Shown: in pieces, positions 33,330 through 41,117 of the stretch | How positions within the stretch are numbered: position 1 is the stretch's first letter | Layout of the letters: each line of letters starts with the position of its first letter | NCBI GenBank assembly: GCA_003584895.1 | Contig: QVQF01000100.1 | Location: 1-59,676, forward strand | Origin: Methylococcales bacterium | Lineage (GTDB): Bacteria; Pseudomonadota; Gammaproteobacteria; Methylococcales; Methylomonadaceae | Length of the DNA: 59,676 nucleotides | Direction of reading: 5' to 3' | Notes under the pieces: model-generated | What the model was told of the DNA's origin: nothing | Database searches by the model: none | What the model saw: only the letters and a program-made list of their open reading frames with translations | Program-made: the position numbers and the translations under genes

Positions 33330-33683
33330 TTAACTGTTTCCCATTAATCTAGCAGCAAACGCTGAGTCAGCTTCTGACCCCTTCGCGCCCGCAGCCTTGA
33401 CGGAATCCTTATCAGGGCTTCCAATTGTTTCAGCCCGGGTAACCGATGCTGTTTTTTGTAGTGCGTCAAGAATCGATACTGGATTTGACGCAAATTCTTT
33501 TGCCTTAGCAGCCTTTAGATGCGGGCTTAGCAAACCCTGCTTCGCCAAAATCTCAACAGCTTCTTCAGCTTTTTCTGCCAAGAGTTGTTCTTGCCGCGCA
33601 CTCTTTTCAATCAACGGCTGAGTCTCCGCCACGTATGTGGCCATCTTCTTGAGCTCGCTTGAATCAATATTTACTGTAGCCAT
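33330..33683 (-). CDS. Helical head-assembly protein, 117 aa
   Basis: It is a strongly helical, charged protein: QEQLLAEKAEEAVEILAKQG in the first half, KEFASNPVSILDALQKTASV in the middle and SEADSAFAARLMGN at the end. It has no membrane or signal segment. Placed between the scaffold-like and decoration-like genes, it is a candidate core, scaffold or capsid-assembly accessory protein. No family is recognised. Confidence 0.62.
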   Translation of the reverse strand: MATVNIDSSELKKMATYVAETQPLIEKSARQEQLLAEKAEEAVEILAKQGLLSPHLKAAKAKEFASNPVSILDALQKTASVTRAETIGSPDKDSVKAAGAKGSEADSAFAARLMGNS

Positions 33684-33700
33684 GGTATTTTTCGCTCCTA

Positions 33701-34837
33701 TTATTTTGAGTTAGAGGCTAGCGTCTTAAGCGCAGATCGCATTGCTTCTGCCGCCTTTACTGCACCAGCTGATGCTTGTGCTTCCATTCCTGGGCCTTGA
33801 CCAGCGCCTGGGGACATTCCACCAGGAGCGGCACCTTCAGTTGGTGCACCGCCGACTGCGCCTTCATGCTGGGCTAGTGCCAAAATATCTTCAGGCTTTA
33901 CACCCGCCTGTATGAGTGATTCCACAAGGGCCATAATTTCTTGCTCGCTCGGCTGACCGCCCGCGCCACCTGCTGGGGCTCCGCCTGCTGCTTCTGGACC
34001 TGCTGCTGGAGGAAGTGCAACTCCTTCTGGACCTGCTGGAGCGCCCTGGCCTGCTGCCATCATCGCTTCTTGTTCCCCCTCGCTTGCCTTAATGAATCCC
34101 GCGATGTAGTCAAACACATTCGCTGCGTCCTTCTCTGCTGACTTAACAATATTTGCAATGACTTCTGCATCAGCCTGGCGGGCCTGCTCAACACCCGCGT
34201 CCTTAACCAATCCAATCTGTACCGCTGCAGCATACGCTGCTTGGTAACCTGCGGCCTTGGCTTCTAAAATTTCTTTCGGTTCTTCATCCTTTGGCTCTTC
34301 AATCTTTTCGACATGCTTTACAGCTGCTTCGATTTTCTTCTCGCAAGCACATGGCACTTTACCACACTTACAAGTCTTCGACGCTGTCTTGGTAGCTGCC
34401 GCAATTGCTGTTAGGATATCGTTACCTGATGCGTAGAGGGAGCTGTACTTTTCACCGAATGAACCTTTTGCTGGATGCGAGGTTCCGCCATTGCGCCCTG
34501 CGTCATCCTTTGTTCCTTTCACGCTGGATGTTTCATGCGCTGGGTCTTCGCCTGTTGACTTTGATTCATTTCCAAGGTGGAGTGAAGGATTCTTTTCTCC
34601 GCGGCCTGCACCTGATGTTGCATCAGCTGAGGCGGCGTCAATTGAATTATGAATTTGTGACTTTACGTCAGCGGTGTTTTCCGCGCTACGAGCGCCTTCT
34701 GTGGCTTTCTCAGTTGCGTCTTCGACTTTCTTCGATGGGTGTGAAGTGTTAGTGTCTCCTTCACTTGCGCGCTTATCAAGGGCTTCCGACAACCATTGGT
34801 CGATTTCTCCCTGAATTTTTGATCCGTATGTGGCCAT
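33701..34837 (-). CDS. Scaffold/core-like protein, 378 aa
   Basis: It is a long low-complexity protein: charged, disordered N-terminal 110 residues; a Cys motif (KTCKCGKVPCACEKK) near residue 160; a helical region (GYQAAYAAAVQIGLVKDAG); and a Gly/Pro/Ala-rich C-terminal third ending in a helix (AVKAAEAMRSALKTLASNSK). The combination and its location between a probable prohead protease and the capsid gene fit a prohead core or scaffold that the protease cuts. The Cys motif is unusual for a scaffold and could bind zinc. Confidence 0.62.
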   Translation of the reverse strand: MATYGSKIQGEIDQWLSEALDKRASEGDTNTSHPSKKVEDATEKATEGARSAENTADVKSQIHNSIDAASADATSGAGRGEKNPSLHLGNESKSTGEDPAHETSSVKGTKDDAGRNGGTSHPAKGSFGEKYSSLYASGNDILTAIAAATKTASKTCKCGKVPCACEKKIEAAVKHVEKIEEPKDEEPKEILEAKAAGYQAAYAAAVQIGLVKDAGVEQARQADAEVIANIVKSAEKDAANVFDYIAGFIKASEGEQEAMMAAGQGAPAGPEGVALPPAAGPEAAGGAPAGGAGGQPSEQEIMALVESLIQAGVKPEDILALAQHEGAVGGAPTEGAAPGGMSPGAGQGPGMEAQASAGAVKAAEAMRSALKTLASNSK

Positions 34838-34952
34838 AGCTTGTTTCTCCTAACGTGTTAAATTTCGTCTAGACTTAATTAACGGTTAACTATCTCTTAG
34901 TGTATTGAATTATTTTTAAAAAGCAACAACAAAGTTGTATAAGTTACTTCTG

Positions 34953-36449
34953 CTAAATAACATAGTTCTGCATAACAGCCATCTTTGCCAAAAAGTCATC
35001 ACCTGTAAGCGCACCGGAGTGGGTTAAAAATGCTAACTTATATCGGCTATAAAGATTGGCTAGATGCCCAGCAGCTGGGGACACATTTGCTGTGCCGCCT
35101 GCTACTCCTGCAGTCTTTTCAATACTCAGTTTACGAATGGCTGCCATTACTGCCCGTGAGTCCACAGCACTCTTTGTAATCGAGTGCGTAGGTGTCAACT
35201 CTGCAATCTTCTCTCGAGCTGATCTTGAGAGCAAAGATGTTCCTAGTTCAAAGTTCTTTAGGACTTCTGACTTACCGTTGAAGTCTTCTAGAGCTCTGGT
35301 GTAGATACCTGGCAATACTGACTCCGCCTCGTGCACAATACTTGCAACCTTATAATACTTATCGCCAAGAATAACCTTGGCAAACTCAGATACATTAAGA
35401 CAGATTCCGCTGGATGTCAACCCACCGAGCACGTCATCAACGCCGGCGCCGGCTGACTTCAACTGTGCAATATCCTCGTCTTCGATGTCCGGTCTCACTT
35501 CTTTATGGAAGGTTATTGTGAGTCTGTGATGCTTATCGTCTTTCTTGGATTTGCCTGATACTATTCCTTGTACTTCTTTTTCGATGTCTGAAAGCTTACT
35601 TAGACTAGCTAGCTTGGAACTAAGTTTCTCCAGTGAGAGATCTGCGTAGCCATCAAGAATCGGCGGATACAGCGTTTCATTCTCGGCGAGCTCTGCTCCG
35701 GAAACAACCTGGTTTGCGCTCGCTACCTTGAGCAGGCTAAATGCAATTCTATCCGCAGGGACTGTCACTTTGGAAATATCAAAGAATGTCATGTGATCGT
35801 TAATCGCGCCTACCTGATGTCCTGACTTTGTAATCTGCGTCATGTTACTGAGCAAGTGATCGCAGTACTCGGCGCGTTTGGCTGCCTGGTTACCACAAAT
35901 GCTGCAATAATCATACGGCACCTTACAGGCCATCGAAACAGCTAAATCTTTACCGCTGGCTATCTTCTCTAGATCCTCTTTCCAGTCAGCATCCGGAACC
36001 CGAAGGATAAGCTCTACCCGACTCATCGCTTCATTGTGCGCGCTCTTGACCACGTCACCACAGGACTTCTTTGGATCTTTATTGCAGTGATGTCGATAGA
36101 CCTTTGCAAACTTCTCGAATGTCCAGTGCCGGGTCTTATTTCCGTGCGCTATTTTAACATGGGATTTATTTTTATCCTTCGGTTCCGGAAAATGATAATC
36201 CTGGCCTTGCTTAAAGAAAATGTCGCCATTTCGATTGGCCCCGTAGTACTCACTGTCGCCCATTGCGATGACGTGCAGGAAAGAGTGACCCTTTTCAGGT
36301 TTAATATCTGCGGTCTTGAATACCCCAGCGGCGGCGCGTTTTGACATCCAGGCGCTATCCACCCCGCGACTGTGGACATCCACAATGCTGACCACGTTGT
36401 CTTCGTAGTTGTAGGACGCAGGGAGAATTACTTTAAGAAATGGTTCCAT
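34953..36449 (-). CDS. Probable prohead protease-like protein, 498 aa
   Basis: The N-terminal half resembles prohead maturation proteases of large myophages: HSFLHVIAMGDSEYYGANRN (about residues 55-74, an acidic/Asn-rich turn after the first strand), SMACKVPYDYCSICGNQA (172-189) and INDHMTFFDISKVTVPADRI. C182-x2-C185, C196 and H198 form a probable zinc knuckle. The C-terminal 230 residues are helical, ending KLAFLTHSGALTGDDFLAKM. It sits immediately before the scaffold-like and capsid genes, which is where maturation proteases lie. I could not identify the catalytic triad with certainty; H55/S56 and S172 are candidates. Confidence 0.55.
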   Translation of the reverse strand: MEPFLKVILPASYNYEDNVVSIVDVHSRGVDSAWMSKRAAAGVFKTADIKPEKGHSFLHVIAMGDSEYYGANRNGDIFFKQGQDYHFPEPKDKNKSHVKIAHGNKTRHWTFEKFAKVYRHHCNKDPKKSCGDVVKSAHNEAMSRVELILRVPDADWKEDLEKIASGKDLAVSMACKVPYDYCSICGNQAAKRAEYCDHLLSNMTQITKSGHQVGAINDHMTFFDISKVTVPADRIAFSLLKVASANQVVSGAELAENETLYPPILDGYADLSLEKLSSKLASLSKLSDIEKEVQGIVSGKSKKDDKHHRLTITFHKEVRPDIEDEDIAQLKSAGAGVDDVLGGLTSSGICLNVSEFAKVILGDKYYKVASIVHEAESVLPGIYTRALEDFNGKSEVLKNFELGTSLLSRSAREKIAELTPTHSITKSAVDSRAVMAAIRKLSIEKTAGVAGGTANVSPAAGHLANLYSRYKLAFLTHSGALTGDDFLAKMAVMQNYVI

Positions 36450-36454
36450 ATTGA

Positions 36455-37534
36455 TTACCCCTGATCGTCGGCGGGTGGGCTATTCTTTTTCTTCTTAAGA
36501 TTATTGTAAAGCCTATAGCCTCCGTACGCCGCCAGAGGAATACCGGCTGCAAGAAGAATCTTTTGCGTTAGTGAAAGCCCCTCATCCGGAGCTTGGGCGC
36601 CATTTGACTTGCCGGTCTCCTTACTAAGATCTGTACTAAGGATAGCGTTGAAATCCTTGACTTGATCTGCTTGTCGCTCCCTCTGAATGGCAACAAGGTC
36701 TGGATTAATTCTAGGATCCGGTAGTTTATTAAAAAGTCTTTGATAGCCGTATGTGCCTACTCCCGCAAGAGTTGCCATCCCAGCAAGAATAGCTCCAGCC
36801 CGACCGGAGTGCGCTGAATGACTCAGCTCACTAGAGGTATCGGCTAATATTTCTCTCCAAGGCTTAGACCCGATACGAGCACCTACTTCGCTTTTAATGT
36901 CCTCTAGAGCCTGCCCTGCCGCTTGGTTGCCTCCTAAGTAGTTTGCAGCAAGCCTGAATGGTTTTGTGATCCACCTGCCGGAAGCCGGGGTATTCCACTC
37001 TGCCATAGATTTACCACCATAACCGTAAGGCCTTAACTCGATCCCTGTGGAGAATGAGGTTCCCTCGCGCAAGCCGGTCAGATACTTTTCAATATCAGTG
37101 GGAGCAGTTCTTGCTGTAAAAGATACCTTACCGGCTGCATCCCTTGAACCACCAAATATTTGGCGCATTAAAGGACTCGTAGCCGATGAACCGGTATTGC
37201 CGAGGAGTGCGTCATAGAGCTGTCTATTTTTCAAGCCAAATGGTAACCCGGCAGCCACGCCATTTCTAACAGTCCGAGAGGCAAGAAGTGTTCCGGCGGC
37301 GACGCCGGAGCCAACAGTGTACGGTAAATAGTTAGGAGTCGTTGCGTATAAATTTTGCGGTGCGACCTGGAGTACGTTCGGGCTAGCCGCAAACTGTGCC
37401 ACAAGTCTAGGATCCGCTGTACCGGCGGCAATCGCCGAACTCTGTAACGCGTCCATATCTATATCAGACGCATCTCCTGAAACAGAGTTTGTTGTCGCTA
37501 TTTTAACTAAGTTATCGACAAAAGTGTTATTCAT
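36455..37534 (-). CDS. Head-region protein with C-terminal membrane helix, 359 aa
   Basis: I choose ATG 37534 (MNNTFVDNLVKIATTNSVSG), overlapping the previous stop by 8 nt; a start at 37594 would overlap 68 nt. There is a Gly/Ala-rich hydrophobic stretch (YTVGSGVAAGTLLASRTVRN) near the first third, another in the middle (GRAGAILAGMATLAGVGTYG) and a C-terminal LLAAGIPLAAYGGYRLY followed by Lys-rich residues. Such pore-like hydrophobic segments are typical of virion proteins that insert in membranes during ejection. The protein is unrecognised and the function is inferred. Confidence 0.62.
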   Translation of the reverse strand: MNNTFVDNLVKIATTNSVSGDASDIDMDALQSSAIAAGTADPRLVAQFAASPNVLQVAPQNLYATTPNYLPYTVGSGVAAGTLLASRTVRNGVAAGLPFGLKNRQLYDALLGNTGSSATSPLMRQIFGGSRDAAGKVSFTARTAPTDIEKYLTGLREGTSFSTGIELRPYGYGGKSMAEWNTPASGRWITKPFRLAANYLGGNQAAGQALEDIKSEVGARIGSKPWREILADTSSELSHSAHSGRAGAILAGMATLAGVGTYGYQRLFNKLPDPRINPDLVAIQRERQADQVKDFNAILSTDLSKETGKSNGAQAPDEGLSLTQKILLAAGIPLAAYGGYRLYNNLKKKKNSPPADDQG

Positions 37535-38807
37535 CAGATTTTCCAGCACCCGGGGCAGTGAGAAGGTACTTGTAGTCAGTACCTGGCTCATCACGCTTCT
37601 TCATTTGATTCTCAACATCAAGTAAATTTTTTGCCTCAAATGTGTCTACGCCATCACCTTCTAGGTATCGGCGCAAGACTGTGCGCATCATCATTGGTGA
37701 TTCTGAAAGTCTAGGAGTGACCTGCGCTACCTCGTTATAGGCAGTGAGCACCTTGTGCGGATCGTGCCGCTTAATCACAGGATCATTCTTCATTAAATCA
37801 CTAAGCATCAGCTGAGCATCAATATTTTTATACTCTGTCTCTAGCTTTGGATCCAGAACATTACTGATAGCTTTTTGTTGAATTGATCCGGCATTCGGCT
37901 TTTTCTTCATCTCCGAAATCATGCCGATATCTTTTACGGAGTCAAGCAGTGCTCCGGATTTAGACAAAAAGCTTACACGCGCTTGCAATCCTTGCTTACA
38001 AGCCTCTGCTTCTTTTTGCAAGGAATTGGCGACCCTAGCACTCGAGATATACGCGTCTGTTGTGGCCACGATCTTTGCATAGAGGGCATCAACCTCTGCC
38101 ATCTTAGGACTCGTTGATTGCTTCACTACAGACGCCCGTTTCTCGCCGAGGGCTGCTGCATTTGAGGTAGTATACACAATGTTTAAAACATGTTTTGCGG
38201 CAGCATCCTTACTTAAAAGGTGGGCCTCAACTTCATTGAAAGCCGCATGGCCAAATTGTCTAAAATACTCAGCCATCTTGTCGACTGCTGTAAGCATCTT
38301 ATTCCTAGAGATACTAAGCTCAAGTCTCGCAGCCTCGGCTCGCTTCTGCAGCCTGTCGCTCTCACCATAGGCCCGGCTAAGCAAATGATTAATATCTGCC
38401 TGTCCGTAAGTATGCACTTCCTTGCCACTGTGGAGCGGAATCACATCCCGGGTTGTATCGAAGTAGGTCGCTTCCTTTGCCAACACCTCTAAAGGAACAA
38501 ACTCAGCTTCTTTTCTGTGTCCTGGGGTTGCTACATTTTGAGGATACATTTCTGAAAGGACCTCTACCGGATCCGCGATCGCAAAAGACTCTGCACGCTC
38601 GGTGCCTGAGGCTTCCTTGTAGTGCTTTAGAGTTTTTGAAACATTAAATGCTTCGACCATCCGCAAGGTAAAGTCCTTACCAAATCCAAGGTCTGAAGCA
38701 ACCTTAGCGATTGCGGTGCTGGGGGCAACACCTGCATTGGCTTGTTTAATGGCGACCTTTAGTCCATCCAGTATTTGCTTCTCTTGATCTTTAGTAATTG
38801 TTTCCAT
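37527..38807 (-). CDS. Helical virion-type protein, 426 aa
   Basis: It is almost entirely alpha-helical and charged, without cysteine clusters apart from one CKQG. N-terminal LDGLKVAIKQANAGVAPSTA and a coiled-coil-like middle (RLQKRAEAARLELSISRNKM) are the main visible features. It has no signal or membrane segment. Its place among head-region genes suggests an internal head or portal-associated protein. I cannot assign portal here or elsewhere in the window. Confidence 0.62.
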   Translation of the reverse strand: METITKDQEKQILDGLKVAIKQANAGVAPSTAIAKVASDLGFGKDFTLRMVEAFNVSKTLKHYKEASGTERAESFAIADPVEVLSEMYPQNVATPGHRKEAEFVPLEVLAKEATYFDTTRDVIPLHSGKEVHTYGQADINHLLSRAYGESDRLQKRAEAARLELSISRNKMLTAVDKMAEYFRQFGHAAFNEVEAHLLSKDAAAKHVLNIVYTTSNAAALGEKRASVVKQSTSPKMAEVDALYAKIVATTDAYISSARVANSLQKEAEACKQGLQARVSFLSKSGALLDSVKDIGMISEMKKKPNAGSIQQKAISNVLDPKLETEYKNIDAQLMLSDLMKNDPVIKRHDPHKVLTAYNEVAQVTPRLSESPMMMRTVLRRYLEGDGVDTFEAKNLLDVENQMKKRDEPGTDYKYLLTAPGAGKSDE

Positions 38808-38825
38808 ATGTATTCCTATGCCAAA

Positions 38826-39554
38826 CTACTTTGATGGGCTGCCACCAACCGCACCAGCGCCCTGCCACGTCTTATCAGCAGCTAAGCTGGGATTCGGCGT
38901 GTTTGGCGTTCGCGAAGTTACGTTGCCGCGGCCAGCGTACTGCCACGCCTTATCAGCAGCTAAGCCGGAATTTAGGCCATGCGCAGCGTAGCCGCCGAGC
39001 GCACCCAGGGCACCACCACCAAGTATGGTGGCCAAAAGTCCAGGACGTTTTTTCTTATCTTGAAGTAAACTCAATAGCGGCAACCCAGCGGCCCCAGCAA
39101 GCGCACCGACGGCCATGCCAGGAAAACTATCACTGTTAGGCATCCCAAACTGACTAAATAATCCAGGACGCGGGTTGCTTGCCACGTATTCTTTAGCCAG
39201 CTCCTTCGGGTCTGGAGTAAAGTCAAGCTTCGGAGATTTGAAGCCCTGGTTTGCCAGAAACGTGTCTATCGCGGCATCCGACGGCACCGTCGGTGCTGTA
39301 GTAGATTCGCCATCAGCTTGCTTTAAAATACCAATCCAGGCTTCCGCGATCTGCTCATTACTCGCGCCGGCCTTCTCAAGACCGTCTTCGGTGGCGGCAA
39401 CAAATGCAGCGACCTGCCTTTGGATAGCTGCGCATTTTTCAGTAAGACCAGCGTCGTCTATAAAGTCGCGGCGGCCTTGGTCGAAAGCTTCCGCTAGTTT
39501 TTCGTAAGTAGCGATTGATGTTTGTGCGTCTAGGGCGGTAGTTTTAGTGTTCAT
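38826..39554 (-). CDS. Head-region protein with helical tag and membrane segments, 242 aa
   Basis: The N-terminal EAFDQGRRDFIDDAGLTEKC closely parallels the SFSEGVVEFAKDAGLSEEQ segment of the next upstream 55-aa protein. Two glycine-rich hydrophobic stretches (GMAVGALAGAAGLPLLSLLQ and GLLATILGGGALGALGGYAA) follow at about residues 145-197. The C-terminal part holds an imperfect repeat (LAADKAWQYAG and LAADKTWQGAG). It is probably a small ejected or internal head protein. No known family is recognised. Confidence 0.62.
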   Translation of the reverse strand: MNTKTTALDAQTSIATYEKLAEAFDQGRRDFIDDAGLTEKCAAIQRQVAAFVAATEDGLEKAGASNEQIAEAWIGILKQADGESTTAPTVPSDAAIDTFLANQGFKSPKLDFTPDPKELAKEYVASNPRPGLFSQFGMPNSDSFPGMAVGALAGAAGLPLLSLLQDKKKRPGLLATILGGGALGALGGYAAHGLNSGLAADKAWQYAGRGNVTSRTPNTPNPSLAADKTWQGAGAVGGSPSK

Positions 39555-39601
39555 ATGTTGTCCTTTAGTGTAAGATGTTGAGGGTCAAGAATCAACAATA
39601 A

Positions 39602-39769
39602 TTATTTAGACTCCTGACTGGCGGCCTCTGCGAGTCTCTCTTGAATAAACCCGGCGACCTTCGTTAGCTGCTCCTCACTAAGTCCAGCATCCTTAGCGAA
39701 CTCAACAACTCCTTCGCTAAATGACTCGGTGATTTTTGCCTTCATCTGTTCTGCTGTCTTGATTTCCAT
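39602..39769 (-). CDS. 55-aa helical protein carrying the recurring motif
   Basis: ATG 39769 has GGAG 6 nt upstream (GAAGGAGTAAT-ATG), and its TAA is at 39602-39604. The protein is a single charged helix pair centred on SFSEGVVEFAKDAGLSEEQL. It consists of little more than this motif, whereas related motifs in larger proteins are N-terminal or interdomain. Spacing (1 nt after the preceding stop) and the ribosome binding site support it as a real gene. Confidence 0.7.
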   Translation of the reverse strand: MEIKTAEQMKAKITESFSEGVVEFAKDAGLSEEQLTKVAGFIQERLAEAASQESK

Positions 39770-39770
39770 A

Positions 39771-40658
39771 TTACTCCTTCGCTGCGGCTTTACTTACGTC
39801 GACTACGTCGACTATATTTGTGTCTGGCTTCCTAAGTCTTTCCATCACAGATGCCAGACGTTCTGGTGGTTCTTCCACCTCACCTGCGAGACTCTTTACT
39901 GAAAACTGAATTGCTTGAACCATTGTGGCCGCGTCATCTACAATCGGGGTTGTCGGCGCAACCGCGGTTGACTTCACGTGCTCGATCTTCATCAGCTCTA
40001 AATACTCTTGCATAATCTCAGGAGCAGAGTAGCTACTAATACTCCGAGTAAAGGATGCTTCGGCCGCATTCTTCCGAACCATGCTGCTAATCAACTCATC
40101 CATATGGGACTGAGTCTTTCGAGTAAGCCCACCGACTGCCCAATACTCCTTAAGCATGTCTGCCCCATAAAAATAACCTAACGACTTCCAATAAAAATCA
40201 AAATTCTTTGGGGATGCTCCCTTTGTCAGTCCGGGACTTAGCAGATCATTCAAAACATATAGTGAGCTATCCAGCCGATCCCGAACATCAAAAAACACAT
40301 CCTCGTACGCTTTAACCACCGCGACCTCACAAGGTACCTGAGCTGCAATGTCCTCTGCCGGCATCCTCGCAACAATCATTGCCTCAACTGCCCAGCGAAT
40401 AAAGTTCGCTTTACTGTAGGCATCAAAAGCATAGTACAAAGGACCAAACTCTTCAACTAACTTTCTAAGCTTGGCTTCCTTGTTCCTGGTTATCGGCTCT
40501 TCGGCTTGCTGTAGCCGGATTAAAAACCGATATGCCTGCGTAACCTGCGCGTCGTCTACCTCTGGTGCTGGTGTGCGTCGGGAATCAAGCAAATCCTGAG
40601 CCCGTAACCAGCGCCAATCCTTGGTACGAAAACTATCATTCTTAGTACTGAGTATCAC
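39771..40658 (-). CDS. Helical protein with possible helix-turn-helix, 295 aa
   Basis: It starts at GTG 40658 (no ATG fits). It is an all-helical protein; AEDIAAQVPCEVAVVKAYED (about residues 100-119) has a helix-turn-helix appearance. The frequent Trp/Tyr/Phe residues and KNFDFYWKSLGYFYGADMLK suggest a globular helical fold. A terminase small subunit or other DNA-binding packaging factor is possible from the HTH and the position before head genes, but a terminase large subunit is not present in the window. Unassigned. Confidence 0.6.
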   Translation of the reverse strand: MILSTKNDSFRTKDWRWLRAQDLLDSRRTPAPEVDDAQVTQAYRFLIRLQQAEEPITRNKEAKLRKLVEEFGPLYYAFDAYSKANFIRWAVEAMIVARMPAEDIAAQVPCEVAVVKAYEDVFFDVRDRLDSSLYVLNDLLSPGLTKGASPKNFDFYWKSLGYFYGADMLKEYWAVGGLTRKTQSHMDELISSMVRKNAAEASFTRSISSYSAPEIMQEYLELMKIEHVKSTAVAPTTPIVDDAATMVQAIQFSVKSLAGEVEEPPERLASVMERLRKPDTNIVDVVDVSKAAAKE

Positions 40659-40875
40659 AATCTAAAAACTCATTTAATGCGAGCCTGTCTTCCCTGGCAG
40701 TAAATCCACTTTGAATCCCCGGAAGACCACGCCGTAACTGATATTCTTTCTCAGCCCGATACCTCTCGAGCTCCGACTGCAAGAGACTAATCTCTAGTCT
40801 TAAGCACTCTAGCTCGTTTTCTTGATCCTTAAATGTTTGCTGATAGGCTTCAAGCTGCTCGTCGTTAATGTACAT
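40642..40875 (-). CDS. Small coiled-coil protein, 77 aa
   Basis: A clear coiled coil (ECLRLEISLLQSELERYRAE) occupies the centre, with an acidic N-terminus and a short C-terminal tail. It follows a 76-aa gene by 2 nt and overlaps the 295-aa gene by 17 nt. It could be a packaging or head-assembly accessory factor. No known family is recognised. Confidence 0.62.
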   Translation of the reverse strand: MYINDEQLEAYQQTFKDQENELECLRLEISLLQSELERYRAEKEYQLRRGLPGIQSGFTAREDRLALNEFLDCDTQY

Positions 40876-40877
40876 TC

Positions 40878-41108
40878 CTAATCTTCTTCTGTCTCGTCCG
40901 GAGCCCGCACCGAAACCGAACGCACGATATCATCACAAATAATTCCTAAAAAGCTTGCGAGGGCGTCTGACTGTTGCTCTGTCTTAGAGACCGCAATACT
41001 GATCCGCTCACCATCCGCAGTGTAGCCGCAAAGTACAAACGATTCGAGAAACTCGGAAACCCGGTTTTTAATCTCTTGGGCCATCGCCATGTTTTCTTGG
41101 TCGTCCAT
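40878..41108 (-). CDS. Small acidic protein, 76 aa
   Basis: It is a helical N-terminus (NRVSEFLESFVLCGYTADGE) followed by a beta-type segment and an acidic C-terminal end (APDETEED). Its start ATG lies 9 nt after the 794-aa gene's stop with a GGAGG sequence close by. I do not recognise a family; its tight packing in the operon argues that it is translated. Confidence 0.6.
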   Translation of the reverse strand: MDDQENMAMAQEIKNRVSEFLESFVLCGYTADGERISIAVSKTEQQSDALASFLGIICDDIVRSVSVRAPDETEED

Positions 41109-41117
41109 TTCTCCTCC

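Noticed and set aside
34838-34952. 15-aa frame and a small T-rich hairpin downstream of the protease gene
   Set aside because: The frame has no ribosome binding site and the stem is only 5 bp of A/T-rich pairs; evidence is too thin for either.
37534-37594. Longer start for the 359-aa protein at 37594
   Set aside because: It would overlap the previous gene by 68 nt; ATG 37534 has the usual short overlap and a plausible AG-rich leader.
39771-40658. Terminase small subunit for the 295-aa helical protein
   Set aside because: Only a possible HTH and general gene order support it; there is no large terminase in the window to anchor the claim.
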